A stretch of 7,386 nucleotides of DNA from Nitrospinota bacterium (GTDB lineage: Bacteria; Nitrospinota; Nitrospinia; SZUA-224): contig JACRGM010000008.1 in NCBI GenBank assembly GCA_016212345.1, positions 1 through 7,386 of the forward strand, read 5' to 3'. Of the stretch, positions 1 through 6,340 are shown in pieces; position 1 is the first letter of the stretch, and each line of letters begins with the position of its first letter. The notes under the pieces are model-generated. The model worked only from the letters and a program-made list of their open reading frames with translations. It ran no database searches and had not been told where the DNA came from. A program made the translations under genes and the position numbers.

Positions 1-1
1 G

Positions 2-1099
2 TTAAGATTATCTAAGGCCTTTTTAAAGAGGGATAAAGAGAGTTTGAATCTGGCCATCCCCCAGCCTAATGGGGAGGTGATATTCCATACTGAATTTGAG
101 ATAAAGAGGGATGATGTTGTTCCTCTCTTCATGGAGTGGGATGCCAGTAATTCTATTAAAGATGGCTATATGTTCAGACCTGCTATCAAGGTCAGGACAG
201 AGATGACAAAGATTAAAGGGCTCTTATCCTATGTGACCAATACCGACTCAAATAGTGTCTCTATTATTGACAGGGAATCAGAGAAGGTGGTTGGGATAAT
301 CAAGGTTGATAGGGGACCTAAGGGGATCACTGCAAATTCTGAAGGGGATAGGGTATATGTGGTCAACTCAGATTCTAATACCATCTCTGTTATTGATACC
401 GCAAATAATAAGGTGATGGATACTATCAATCTTATTACCGGGACCGAACCTACAGAGGTTGTATTACTCCCTGATAATGAGACACTCTATATAAGCAATC
501 TCGGTTCTAATAATGTCTCTGTTGTAAGTACTGTCTCAAGGGGTCTCATAACCACCATCCCTGTGGGGAATTCACCCACAGAAATAGCAACCGATCACAT
601 AGGTAGAAGTGTCTATGTCTCAAACAGTATGTCCAATACAATATCAGTAATTGATACATATAGTAATAAGGTGGTAAATACCATAAGTGGTATTGGTCTG
701 AGGCCCAGGGATATCCTTATCAGAGAAGAGGGTATCTATGTAGTTAGTGAAGGATCAGATCATATCTCAGTGATAGATATCAATTCAAGGAGGGTTATTA
801 AAACGATATCTGCAGGTTTTAATCCCTTAAAGCTCTGTATAGGGCGATTGAACAGGTTATATGTAACAAGTAAAGGTACTGATAAGGTCAATATTATTCA
901 TCTCACATCAGGGACCATAACAGGGGGAATACCTGTTGGTAACTCACCCATGGGGCTAACATTTGACAGGGAGAGAAATAGGCTCTATGTGGTCAATAAT
1001 GGATCAGATACCATCTCTGTTATAGATGTACTCTCTGAGAATATTGTTAAGACAATCTATGTAGGAAAGAGGCCCTATGAAATAGTATCAATAAGATAA
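2..1099 (+). CDS. DUF4382-like / YVTN beta-propeller surface protein (5' partial)
   Basis: The reading frame is open from the first complete codon at base 2 with no stop, so the gene almost certainly starts left of the window; the TTG at 44 is only an internal possible start. The visible part is 365 residues. Its first ~65 residues match the C-terminal end of a DUF4382 domain: a beta-rich stretch with the WDASNSIKDGYMFRPAIKV signature (family pattern: DFDA..SI...G.Y...P.I.V). After a short linker come seven repeats of about 40 residues, each with a [LVI]Y[VI][VST]N..S[ND].[IV]SVID core followed by an I.VG..P turn. That is the number needed for one closed seven-bladed YVTN/YncE-like propeller, ending exactly at the C-terminus. 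Such proteins are usually secreted or surface-attached and bind proteins or ligands; no catalytic residues are recognisable. The signal peptide or lipobox would lie upstream. It is followed after 15 bases by the beta-barrel gene, suggesting co-transcription. The fold is confident; the role is unknown. Confidence 0.88.
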   Translation, partial: LRLSKAFLKRDKESLNLAIPQPNGEVIFHTEFEIKRDDVVPLFMEWDASNSIKDGYMFRPAIKVRTEMTKIKGLLSYVTNTDSNSVSIIDRESEKVVGIIKVDRGPKGITANSEGDRVYVVNSDSNTISVIDTANNKVMDTINLITGTEPTEVVLLPDNETLYISNLGSNNVSVVSTVSRGLITTIPVGNSPTEIATDHIGRSVYVSNSMSNTISVIDTYSNKVVNTISGIGLRPRDILIREEGIYVVSEGSDHISVIDINSRRVIKTISAGFNPLKLCIGRLNRLYVTSKGTDKVNIIHLTSGTITGGIPVGNSPMGLTFDRERNRLYVVNNGSDTISVIDVLSENIVKTIYVGKRPYEIVSIR

Positions 1100-1114
1100 A
1101 GGCATTTCAGGAAG

Positions 1115-3196
1115 ATGGGAATAAAGTGTATCTTTATATTAGTAATATCACTGGTGGTGTTTATAATGATGGGTAATGTCCTATATGCTGAGGAGATCCA
1201 TGGTACTACTGATTTCTACTATCACTATTTACGATCAAAGAGTGATGGAGATACTAGTGATGACTGGAGATTTATCCACAGTTACTCCCTTGATTGGAGA
1301 GAGAGACTTACCTCTACTATAGACCTCTCTGCTGATATACGGGCAACATTAAATAATACTGAGGATAAGGAGTCAAGTGATCTCTCTCCCTCTTTTCTAT
1401 TGAGGATGTCAAACGATCTATTTTCCTCTAATCTCGGATATCGTTATAGTGCAGTGGATCCAGAAGAGGGTGATAACAGGAGTTCTAAGATCTACAGTAT
1501 GGATCTTATTAGCAGACTAGATGAGATCCCTAGTTTCGGGGTATCCTATAACAAGGGCGAGAACTTCACCTTAGGACATATAACTAACCAGAATTCAAAC
1601 TTCAATATCACCAGTGGCTATGGGTACAGATTCTTTAATCTAAGATATGATTATACAAGGGGTGATTCAGAAGAGATTAAGGCTGAGACATCCAGTAAGA
1701 GTGATAGGCATTTTGGGACAATAGACCTATCTGAATCCTTCTTAAAGAATAAGATCAATCTCTCAGGGAGATACGGGATACTCCATTCCAGTATAAAAGA
1801 TTCTAGTAAGAAACCAACAAATTTTTTGGATGAGTTAGATTTGGCAAGGGGGCTCTTTACCGATGATCCAACCCCTGTGATAACAGACCCCCCTGAGATA
1901 ACAAACACCCCTTCCCTTATTGATAAAGATAAGGCCTCAAGTACAGGGATAACCATCAAGACAAGTAATAAGAATATAGGGGTTGATTTGGGGGATGTGA
2001 AGAGGGTGAATAAGGTCTATATTTATATAACCTCCATTGGGAGCCCTAATCAAAGTGACTTTAAATGGGATATCTATAAAAGCAAGGATGGTATTAGTTG
2101 GGATAGTGTATCAACTAATAACACCTTTGGGTTTGATCCAACAAATAGCCGATTCTATTATGAAGATTCTACTGGTATCGAGACCCGTTATTTCAAGGTT
2201 GTAAATAAAAATCAAGTGGATATTATAACAAATGACATATACATCACAGAGATCGAGGTATTAAGTTATCTATCTATAGAGAAGAAGACAGAACTAGAAT
2301 CAAATATGCTGAGACATGAGATAGGCTTTAATGCCAACTTTCAACCAATAGAGAGGATTGGATTATCGTACAATCTCTTTTACGAGACATCTGAAAGGGA
2401 GCCTATCTTTGAGGCATATAGGAACGAGCCTAGATCCCAGACAACCTTTCAGTTGTTGCAGGGGACTAACCTCTCAACCAAATTACATAGATATCTATCC
2501 TCTTTGGTAAGTTATCAAACACTATTACAGCATAGTGTGGCAGTAAGGACAGGGATGGATAGCTACTCACTTCAGTTTACCTCTTCCCCTTTAGAGACAT
2601 TAAGGTCTTCTTTGACCCTCAACCGTTCAGAGTCAACAGAGGAATCAATTATTCAATCCAGAGGTGATTCTGCCGTATTAAGTATATCTTCTAATCCCTA
2701 TTATGGTGTTGATCTTGGTCTCGATTTTCTGATCAGTGGTTATAAGGACTTCTCAGGAACAAAGACAACCACAAAGTCAATAAGTACAGATATTAATCTC
2801 GATCTGACTAAGGAGATAAGGGTTACTACCTATAGTAGTGTAACATGGCAGAGTGGGAGGGAGAGTCAAAATATATACATCCTTCGGCCGACATTTAATT
2901 ATCGTATATCAGAGAATCTCTATCTTATTATCACAGAGGATTTAAGGGGTAATGATGATTTCGAATTAGGGAGCAATTTTAATGCTAATTGGCATGCATC
3001 ACAGGATCTCCAGTTCACCATAGGGTATAATCGCCAGGATTGGGGGGATACCACATCTGAGAATATCAACTCAACAATCAGTTGGAATATAAGTAGATAT
3101 TTGGTATTAAGATTAGGGTATAATAGATCTATACAGGAAAACAATATAGAGAGTAAAATAGATACCTTTACAACAAGGTTGTCCACGAGGTTTTAA
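1115..3196 (+). CDS. Outer-membrane beta-barrel protein with internal discoidin-like domain
   Basis: This is a 693-residue protein with a clear Sec signal peptide (Lys4, hydrophobic residues 6-24, likely cut after LYA25). Residues 26 to about 235 and about 395 to 693 are full of alternating polar/aromatic strands typical of outer-membrane barrels (for example LGYRYSAVD, LRYDYTRGD, FTIGYNRQDW, LRLGYNRS), and the chain ends in RLSTRF with the terminal Phe used as an outer-membrane assembly signal. Between the two barrel-like parts, a Pro/Thr-rich linker (about 249-267) leads into residues 270-384, which resemble an F5/8 type C (discoidin) jelly roll: NKNIGVDLGDV, a W.IYKSKDGISWD stretch, RYFKVVN and a closing ITEIEVLSY. 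Discoidin domains commonly bind glycans or other surface ligands. The ATG at 1115 is preceded by AGGA with a very short spacer; the upstream stop at 1097 is in the same frame, so the start cannot lie further upstream. The neighbours are secreted and lipoprotein genes. Substrate and pore function are unknown; it could be a porin-like conduit or a secretion/adhesion barrel. Confidence 0.85.
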   Translation: MGIKCIFILVISLVVFIMMGNVLYAEEIHGTTDFYYHYLRSKSDGDTSDDWRFIHSYSLDWRERLTSTIDLSADIRATLNNTEDKESSDLSPSFLLRMSNDLFSSNLGYRYSAVDPEEGDNRSSKIYSMDLISRLDEIPSFGVSYNKGENFTLGHITNQNSNFNITSGYGYRFFNLRYDYTRGDSEEIKAETSSKSDRHFGTIDLSESFLKNKINLSGRYGILHSSIKDSSKKPTNFLDELDLARGLFTDDPTPVITDPPEITNTPSLIDKDKASSTGITIKTSNKNIGVDLGDVKRVNKVYIYITSIGSPNQSDFKWDIYKSKDGISWDSVSTNNTFGFDPTNSRFYYEDSTGIETRYFKVVNKNQVDIITNDIYITEIEVLSYLSIEKKTELESNMLRHEIGFNANFQPIERIGLSYNLFYETSEREPIFEAYRNEPRSQTTFQLLQGTNLSTKLHRYLSSLVSYQTLLQHSVAVRTGMDSYSLQFTSSPLETLRSSLTLNRSESTEESIIQSRGDSAVLSISSNPYYGVDLGLDFLISGYKDFSGTKTTTKSISTDINLDLTKEIRVTTYSSVTWQSGRESQNIYILRPTFNYRISENLYLIITEDLRGNDDFELGSNFNANWHASQDLQFTIGYNRQDWGDTTSENINSTISWNISRYLVLRLGYNRSIQENNIESKIDTFTTRLSTRF

Positions 3197-3199
3197 CAT

Positions 3200-3206
3200 G
3201 GAGGAG
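3200..3206 (+). promoter_or_regulatory. Ribosome binding site deciding a GTG start
   Basis: GGAGGAG lies seven bases before the GTG at 3214. The only nearby ATGs (3198 and 3212) run into stops within five codons, so this strong site fixes GTG as the start of the lipoprotein gene. Confidence 0.75.
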
Positions 3207-3213
3207 ATTTGAT

Positions 3214-3810
3214 GTGACTAATATTAGAAAAATATACATGGGTTTGTTTATATTATTACTCATGGTGGTCTTGATTAGTTGCGTGAGAGGAGGGGTGAGA
3301 AATTATCTAAACCCGTCGGCGAATTTTCAATACATAAAGAGGATCGCAGTACTCCCCTTTAATAATCTTACGGATGAAAAGTTTGCAGGTGAGAGGGTAA
3401 GGAGTATAGTTATAATAGAGCTCTTATCAAGAGGGATATTTGATATAGTAGAGATGGGGGAGATAGCTACAACCCTGAAGGGTGTATACGAAGAGTGGGG
3501 ATATAGGGAAGGAGAACTTGTTCCAGTAGATAAAGAGATAGCCAAGAGACTTGGGGAAAGATTAGATGTTCAGGCCATTATATTAGGTTCTGTAGAGGAG
3601 TATGGTATAAGCCGTTCTGGTACAGGCTCTACCCCTATAATCTCACTCTCCCTGAGGATGATAGATACAAATTCTGGTGAGATATTATGGCAGGCGAGTT
3701 GTAACAAGCGAGGTGGAAGTTACATAGGAAGGCTTTTTGGTCTTGATGAGATGACCATGAGCAACCTGACAATGGAGGTGGCAAAGAAGATTATAGATAC
3801 ATTGCTGTAA
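3214..3810 (+). CDS. CsgG/TolB-N-like outer-membrane or periplasmic lipoprotein
   Basis: This 198-residue protein has a lipoprotein signal peptide: Arg5-Lys6, a hydrophobic run 10-21, and a lipobox LIS-Cys23. The +2 residue is Val, not Asp, so by the E. coli rule sorting to the outer membrane is expected. The mature part carries the CsgG/LpoB/TolB N-terminal Rossmann-like pattern: IKRIAVLPFNNLTDE (41-55), an ELLSRG.FDIVE helix-strand, LGERLDVQAIILGSVEEYG, and a SLSLRMIDTNSGEILWQAS hairpin. It is much shorter than CsgG (about 260 mature residues), so it probably lacks the large membrane-spanning hairpins of the curli secretion channel and is nearer to LpoB- or GNA1162-type periplasmic lipoproteins. 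It starts 17 bases after the barrel gene, which suggests a partner role in barrel function or assembly (inference). The next gene carries a second, diverged copy of the same domain. The family is confident; the role is not known. Confidence 0.85.
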   Translation: MTNIRKIYMGLFILLLMVVLISCVRGGVRNYLNPSANFQYIKRIAVLPFNNLTDEKFAGERVRSIVIIELLSRGIFDIVEMGEIATTLKGVYEEWGYREGELVPVDKEIAKRLGERLDVQAIILGSVEEYGISRSGTGSTPIISLSLRMIDTNSGEILWQASCNKRGGSYIGRLFGLDEMTMSNLTMEVAKKIIDTLL

Positions 3811-3851
3811 AGGGGTAATATGATTTAGCCATAATAAAGGATAGGGATTCT

Positions 3852-4044
3852 AAATCAAAATGTAAAAATTAAAAAGTAAAATAACAAATTAAAATTCAAA
3901 AATGAATTAAAATGCTGTTATGCATTATTATAGTAGATGGGCGATAATTTTGAATACATATACCGCTAACACATACGCATCACGATTTTTCAATTTTTAT
4001 ATTTTGATTTGTGTTTTTGATTTTTTATCTTTTATTTTTGATTT
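3852..4044. repeat. AT-rich imperfect inverted repeat filling the intergenic gap
   Basis: The 240 bases between genes at 3811-4050 hold no convincing gene. The left arm (3852-3914) and the reverse complement of the right arm (3978-4044) align along about 63 bases with small gaps: both begin AAATCAAAA, share ACAAAT[TC]AAAAT in the middle and end near a GATG/AATG. A non-repetitive core of about 63 bases (3915-3977) lies between. Very A-rich strands can match by chance, but the arms keep the same order of C and G interruptions. This could be a MITE-like or extragenic palindromic element; it has no transposase and no clear target duplication. It would also separate the upstream operon block from the downstream one. 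Confidence 0.55.
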
Positions 4045-4050
4045 CAATAA

Positions 4051-5610
4051 ATGACTCATCAACAAATAACTAAACCTCATCATCGCAGCACCGCAGCACC
4101 GCAACACCTCATAATAATAGCCTTCTTTCTTATACCCATTGTTGCTGTCTTTCTCCTGTTTGGACATGTATATGCAGGAGTAAAGAGTGTGGAGATAAAA
4201 AAGATAGCCATCTTACCTTTTAATAACCTGAGTGATAATCTTAATGCCATTTCTACAATTGTTCCACTGATAGAAAAGGAGATTGCTGAGACAAAGGGAC
4301 TCCAGATAGTACCATCAGATATCCTTGAAGACCATATGAGAGATATGAGGATAAGATATACTGACTCACTGAATAGGGTAACTGTGAGGAGACTTGGAAA
4401 GATGTTGAATATAGATGCCATTATGATCGGTTCTGTAGATCTATTCAAAGAAGGTAATGACCCTCAGGTAGGATTGAGCCTCAGATTACTTAGTACTGAG
4501 AATGGTTCTATTATCTGGATAGATACCCTCTCATATTCGGCTTATGACTTTATCCATCTATTAGGATTAGGTAAGATAGACTCTGTTGTGGAACTAAGCA
4601 AGATGGTGGTGAGGGATTTGATCAGTAAGATGGATATAAGATTTGTGATAGAGGAGGAAACTACCATCCCCTTTGAGATCGAAGATGTAGGGTTAATACC
4701 GGAGGTAATAAGAGGGGGGGAGAAGGTTGATATCTCTGTAAGGATGGTATCTATAATAGGAAGGCCTTCAAAGGTTATGATAGGAATAGAAGGAAAGGAT
4801 GTCAGCCTCAAGGAAGAGGAGGAAGAGATATATCATGGGAGTTTTCTGTCCCCTTTAGAGGAAGGGGAATATCCTATTCAGATAACTGCTATTGATCAAG
4901 ATAATAACCGTTTTGATTTCTATGCAGTAGCGAATTTGATAGTAGATACCACACCTCCAAAGGTAAGTATAAAGCTAAGCAATAAGATCTTTTCACCTAA
5001 TGGAGACAATATAGAGGATAATGTTATATTCTCTCCAAGATTAGAGAGGAGAGATGATATTGATAGATGGTCTATAGCTATACTAAATGCGGATAGGGAA
5101 AGGATAAGAGGAGATGATGGGATCGGGATATTCCCTAGAAGACTTATCTGGAGGGGAACAACCAATACAGGTGCCAGGGCAAAGGATGGTATATATACCT
5201 ATGAATTTTTAGTTATAGATAAGGCAGGTAATCAGACACTCCTATCTGATGAGATAATACTCGATACTACCCCACCACATGTAAATATTTCCCTTGACAT
5301 AAAAGAAAAGGAGGTTATATTTAATCTTGACTACGATTTAGATGAAAGGATTGATAATTGGGAACTGAAGATATACAAGGGAGAGGATCAGGTTATTGAT
5401 GTGATCAGGGGTAATGGTAATAGTGATAATTTCCAAAGGATAGTATATCTCCCAAAGAAAGAGATGATATCTAATCTCTTCTATACATATACTGCAACTG
5501 ATATAGTCGGCAATATCTATTATAATAATACCCTTCAGCCGATTATGAGAGAGATGAAAGGTGAATCCACTAATCTCAATGATAAAAAAGGCTGGGATAG
5601 TGATTTTTAA
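4051..5610 (+). CDS. CsgG/TolB-N-like domain fused to Ig/FlgD-like modules, secreted
   Basis: This is a 519-residue protein. The ATG at 4051 follows an in-frame stop at 4048 and has no visible ribosome site; no other usable start precedes the hydrophobic signal segment (20-38, likely cut after VYA42), so 4051 is accepted with caution. Residues 48-195 repeat the plan of the upstream lipoprotein: IKKIAILPFNNLSDN, LGKMLNIDAIMIGSVDLF, VGLSLRLLSTENGSIIWID and a final amphipathic helix, but here there is no lipobox Cys. Three beta-sandwich modules follow: about 200-298; about 300-405, opening with DTTPP (299-303), holding FSPNGDNIEDN (314-323) and ending in YEFLVIDKAGNQ; and about 405-500, opening with a second DTTPP (405-409). 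The SPNGD and DKAGN patterns are typical of FlgD-like/CHU_C-like Ig modules in cell-surface proteins. Its end overlaps the cytochrome gene, implying coupled expression. A role as a periplasmic scaffold linking envelope parts is inference. Confidence 0.85.
   Translation: MTHQQITKPHHRSTAAPQHLIIIAFFLIPIVAVFLLFGHVYAGVKSVEIKKIAILPFNNLSDNLNAISTIVPLIEKEIAETKGLQIVPSDILEDHMRDMRIRYTDSLNRVTVRRLGKMLNIDAIMIGSVDLFKEGNDPQVGLSLRLLSTENGSIIWIDTLSYSAYDFIHLLGLGKIDSVVELSKMVVRDLISKMDIRFVIEEETTIPFEIEDVGLIPEVIRGGEKVDISVRMVSIIGRPSKVMIGIEGKDVSLKEEEEEIYHGSFLSPLEEGEYPIQITAIDQDNNRFDFYAVANLIVDTTPPKVSIKLSNKIFSPNGDNIEDNVIFSPRLERRDDIDRWSIAILNADRERIRGDDGIGIFPRRLIWRGTTNTGARAKDGIYTYEFLVIDKAGNQTLLSDEIILDTTPPHVNISLDIKEKEVIFNLDYDLDERIDNWELKIYKGEDQVIDVIRGNGNSDNFQRIVYLPKKEMISNLFYTYTATDIVGNIYYNNTLQPIMREMKGESTNLNDKKGWDSDF
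4085..4108 (+). repeat. 8-bp tandem repeat within the 5' end of the coding region
   Basis: Three head-to-tail units are seen: GCAGCACC twice, then GCAACACC with one change. They encode part of the non-hydrophobic N-terminal extension (about residues 12-19) of the gene starting at 4051. The unit length is not a multiple of three, so gain or loss of one unit would shift the frame ahead of the signal peptide. Confidence 0.7.
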
Positions 5611-6190
5611 AAGATTTGTTATAATCAATCTCTTTTTTGTTTTATCTATCGGTTATTCTATAGCATCTGATCTTTGGGAGATAGGTGGCACAGATTCAAC
5701 CAATAATACAAAGGAAGAAAAGACAGAGGGTTGTAAAGAATGCCATAAAGAGGTCTATGATAATATAGAGAGATATACCTATCCTCACTCTGACTTTGTT
5801 GATAAGAGGTGTAATTACTGTCATATTGCCCTATTACGAAAAAGAGGCATGACTCCAAAAAGAGGCGTGACTATTGAGAATATCAGGGGTAAAGATAAAG
5901 ATAAAGATGTAGATGGACATGGTAAGGGATTAAAATCTATGGAGGAGGCAGGTATAGATGCATGTATGGAGTTTGAATGTCATCCCAGTAATAAATTAGG
6001 GGTTTCACATCCTGTGCGTGTATATCCTAGGGGAAAGATCAAAATCCCCTCTGATCTCCCAACAGGTGAAAAGGGTATGCTTACCTGTACTACATGTCAT
6101 GAACCACATGGAGGTAATACAAGGCTCTTTATCAGAAAGAAGATACTGGACGATCTCTGTGTAGCATGTCATCAGGAGGATAATCTTTAA
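5579..6190 (+). CDS. Periplasmic five-haem cytochrome c, doubled-CXXCH type, with one CX4CH
   Basis: Counting from the ATG at 5579 the protein has 203 residues. A signal peptide (KK near the start, hydrophobic 13-29, cut near SIA29 or IAS30) sends it to the periplasm. Covalent haem sites are CKECH (52-56), CNYCH (78-82), CMEFECH (129-135, a CX4CH spacing), CTTCH (170-174) and CVACH (194-198). The last two form a classic doubled-CXXCH unit with EPHGG between. Only four His lie outside the motifs (70, 114, 144, 177), so at least one haem probably lacks a second His ligand, unless a partner supplies one. A charged, Lys/Asp-rich stretch (about 103-119) precedes the CX4CH site. The role would be electron carriage in or across the periplasm. 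Two other starts are possible: GTG 5561 (further overlap) and GTG 5600, which has AAAAAGG nine bases upstream and would still keep the signal peptide. All overlap the previous gene, so translation is likely coupled. Confidence 0.9.
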   Translation: MIKKAGIVIFKRFVIINLFFVLSIGYSIASDLWEIGGTDSTNNTKEEKTEGCKECHKEVYDNIERYTYPHSDFVDKRCNYCHIALLRKRGMTPKRGVTIENIRGKDKDKDVDGHGKGLKSMEEAGIDACMEFECHPSNKLGVSHPVRVYPRGKIKIPSDLPTGEKGMLTCTTCHEPHGGNTRLFIRKKILDDLCVACHQEDNL

Positions 6191-6195
6191 AGTAA

Positions 6196-6324
6196 TCTAT
6201 AGATTTCCATATAACAAATTACACTGCGTTATCAGTCGAAATCCTCGACAACGTACTACTCAGTACGCCTTACTCGGATTTCTCCCTCTATCCTTGTGTA
6301 ATTTATTATCTGAAAATCTATATA
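6196..6324. repeat. Palindromic intergenic element (MITE/REP-like)
   Basis: Nearly all of the 150-base gap between the cytochrome and HAMP genes is one imperfect palindrome. The outer arms 6198-6224 and the reverse complement of 6296-6322 share TATAGATTT, then 15 of 18 bases ending in AAATTACAC. Further in, GAAATCC (6238-6244) pairs with GGATTTC (6276-6282), and the centre is a hairpin CGTACT-ACTC-AGTACG (6252-6267). It is richer in GC than the flanks, has no coding capacity and looks like a dispersed non-autonomous element. As RNA it would fold strongly between the two genes and could limit readthrough or protect the upstream message. Its copy number elsewhere in the genome is unknown. Confidence 0.7.
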
Positions 6325-6328
6325 ACAT

Positions 6329-6335
6329 GGAGGGG
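6329..6335 (+). promoter_or_regulatory. Ribosome binding site deciding a GTG start
   Basis: GGAGGGG lies five bases before the GTG at 6341. The overlapping ATG at 6327 gives only a five-codon frame ending in a stop that overlaps the GTG, so GTG 6341 is the start of the HAMP gene. Confidence 0.72.
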
Positions 6336-6340
6336 ATACC

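Noticed and set aside
1097..1117. Readthrough fusion of the propeller and barrel genes, which are in the same frame
   Set aside because: A normal TAA stop, then a start followed by a clear signal peptide, shows two separate proteins; nothing suggests recoding.
1651..1959. 102-codon open frame on the minus strand inside the barrel gene
   Set aside because: It is a shadow of the plus-strand gene, with Ser/Leu/Val-rich composition, no ribosome site and no recognisable domain; the other antisense frames over the plus-strand genes look the same.
3852..4108. CRISPR array
   Set aside because: The repeats are inverted AT-rich arms and short 8-bp tandem units, without regularly spaced direct repeats and unique spacers.
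4080..4448. 122-codon minus-strand frame opposite the start of the second CsgG-like gene
   Set aside because: The plus frame carries clear family motifs and a signal peptide; the minus frame has neither and only mirrors the coding strand.
6294..6322. Possible promoter TTGTGT - 17 bases - TCTATA before the HAMP gene
   Set aside because: Both boxes fall inside the right arm of the palindrome and match weakly, and the resulting leader would be too short to hold the ribosome site comfortably.
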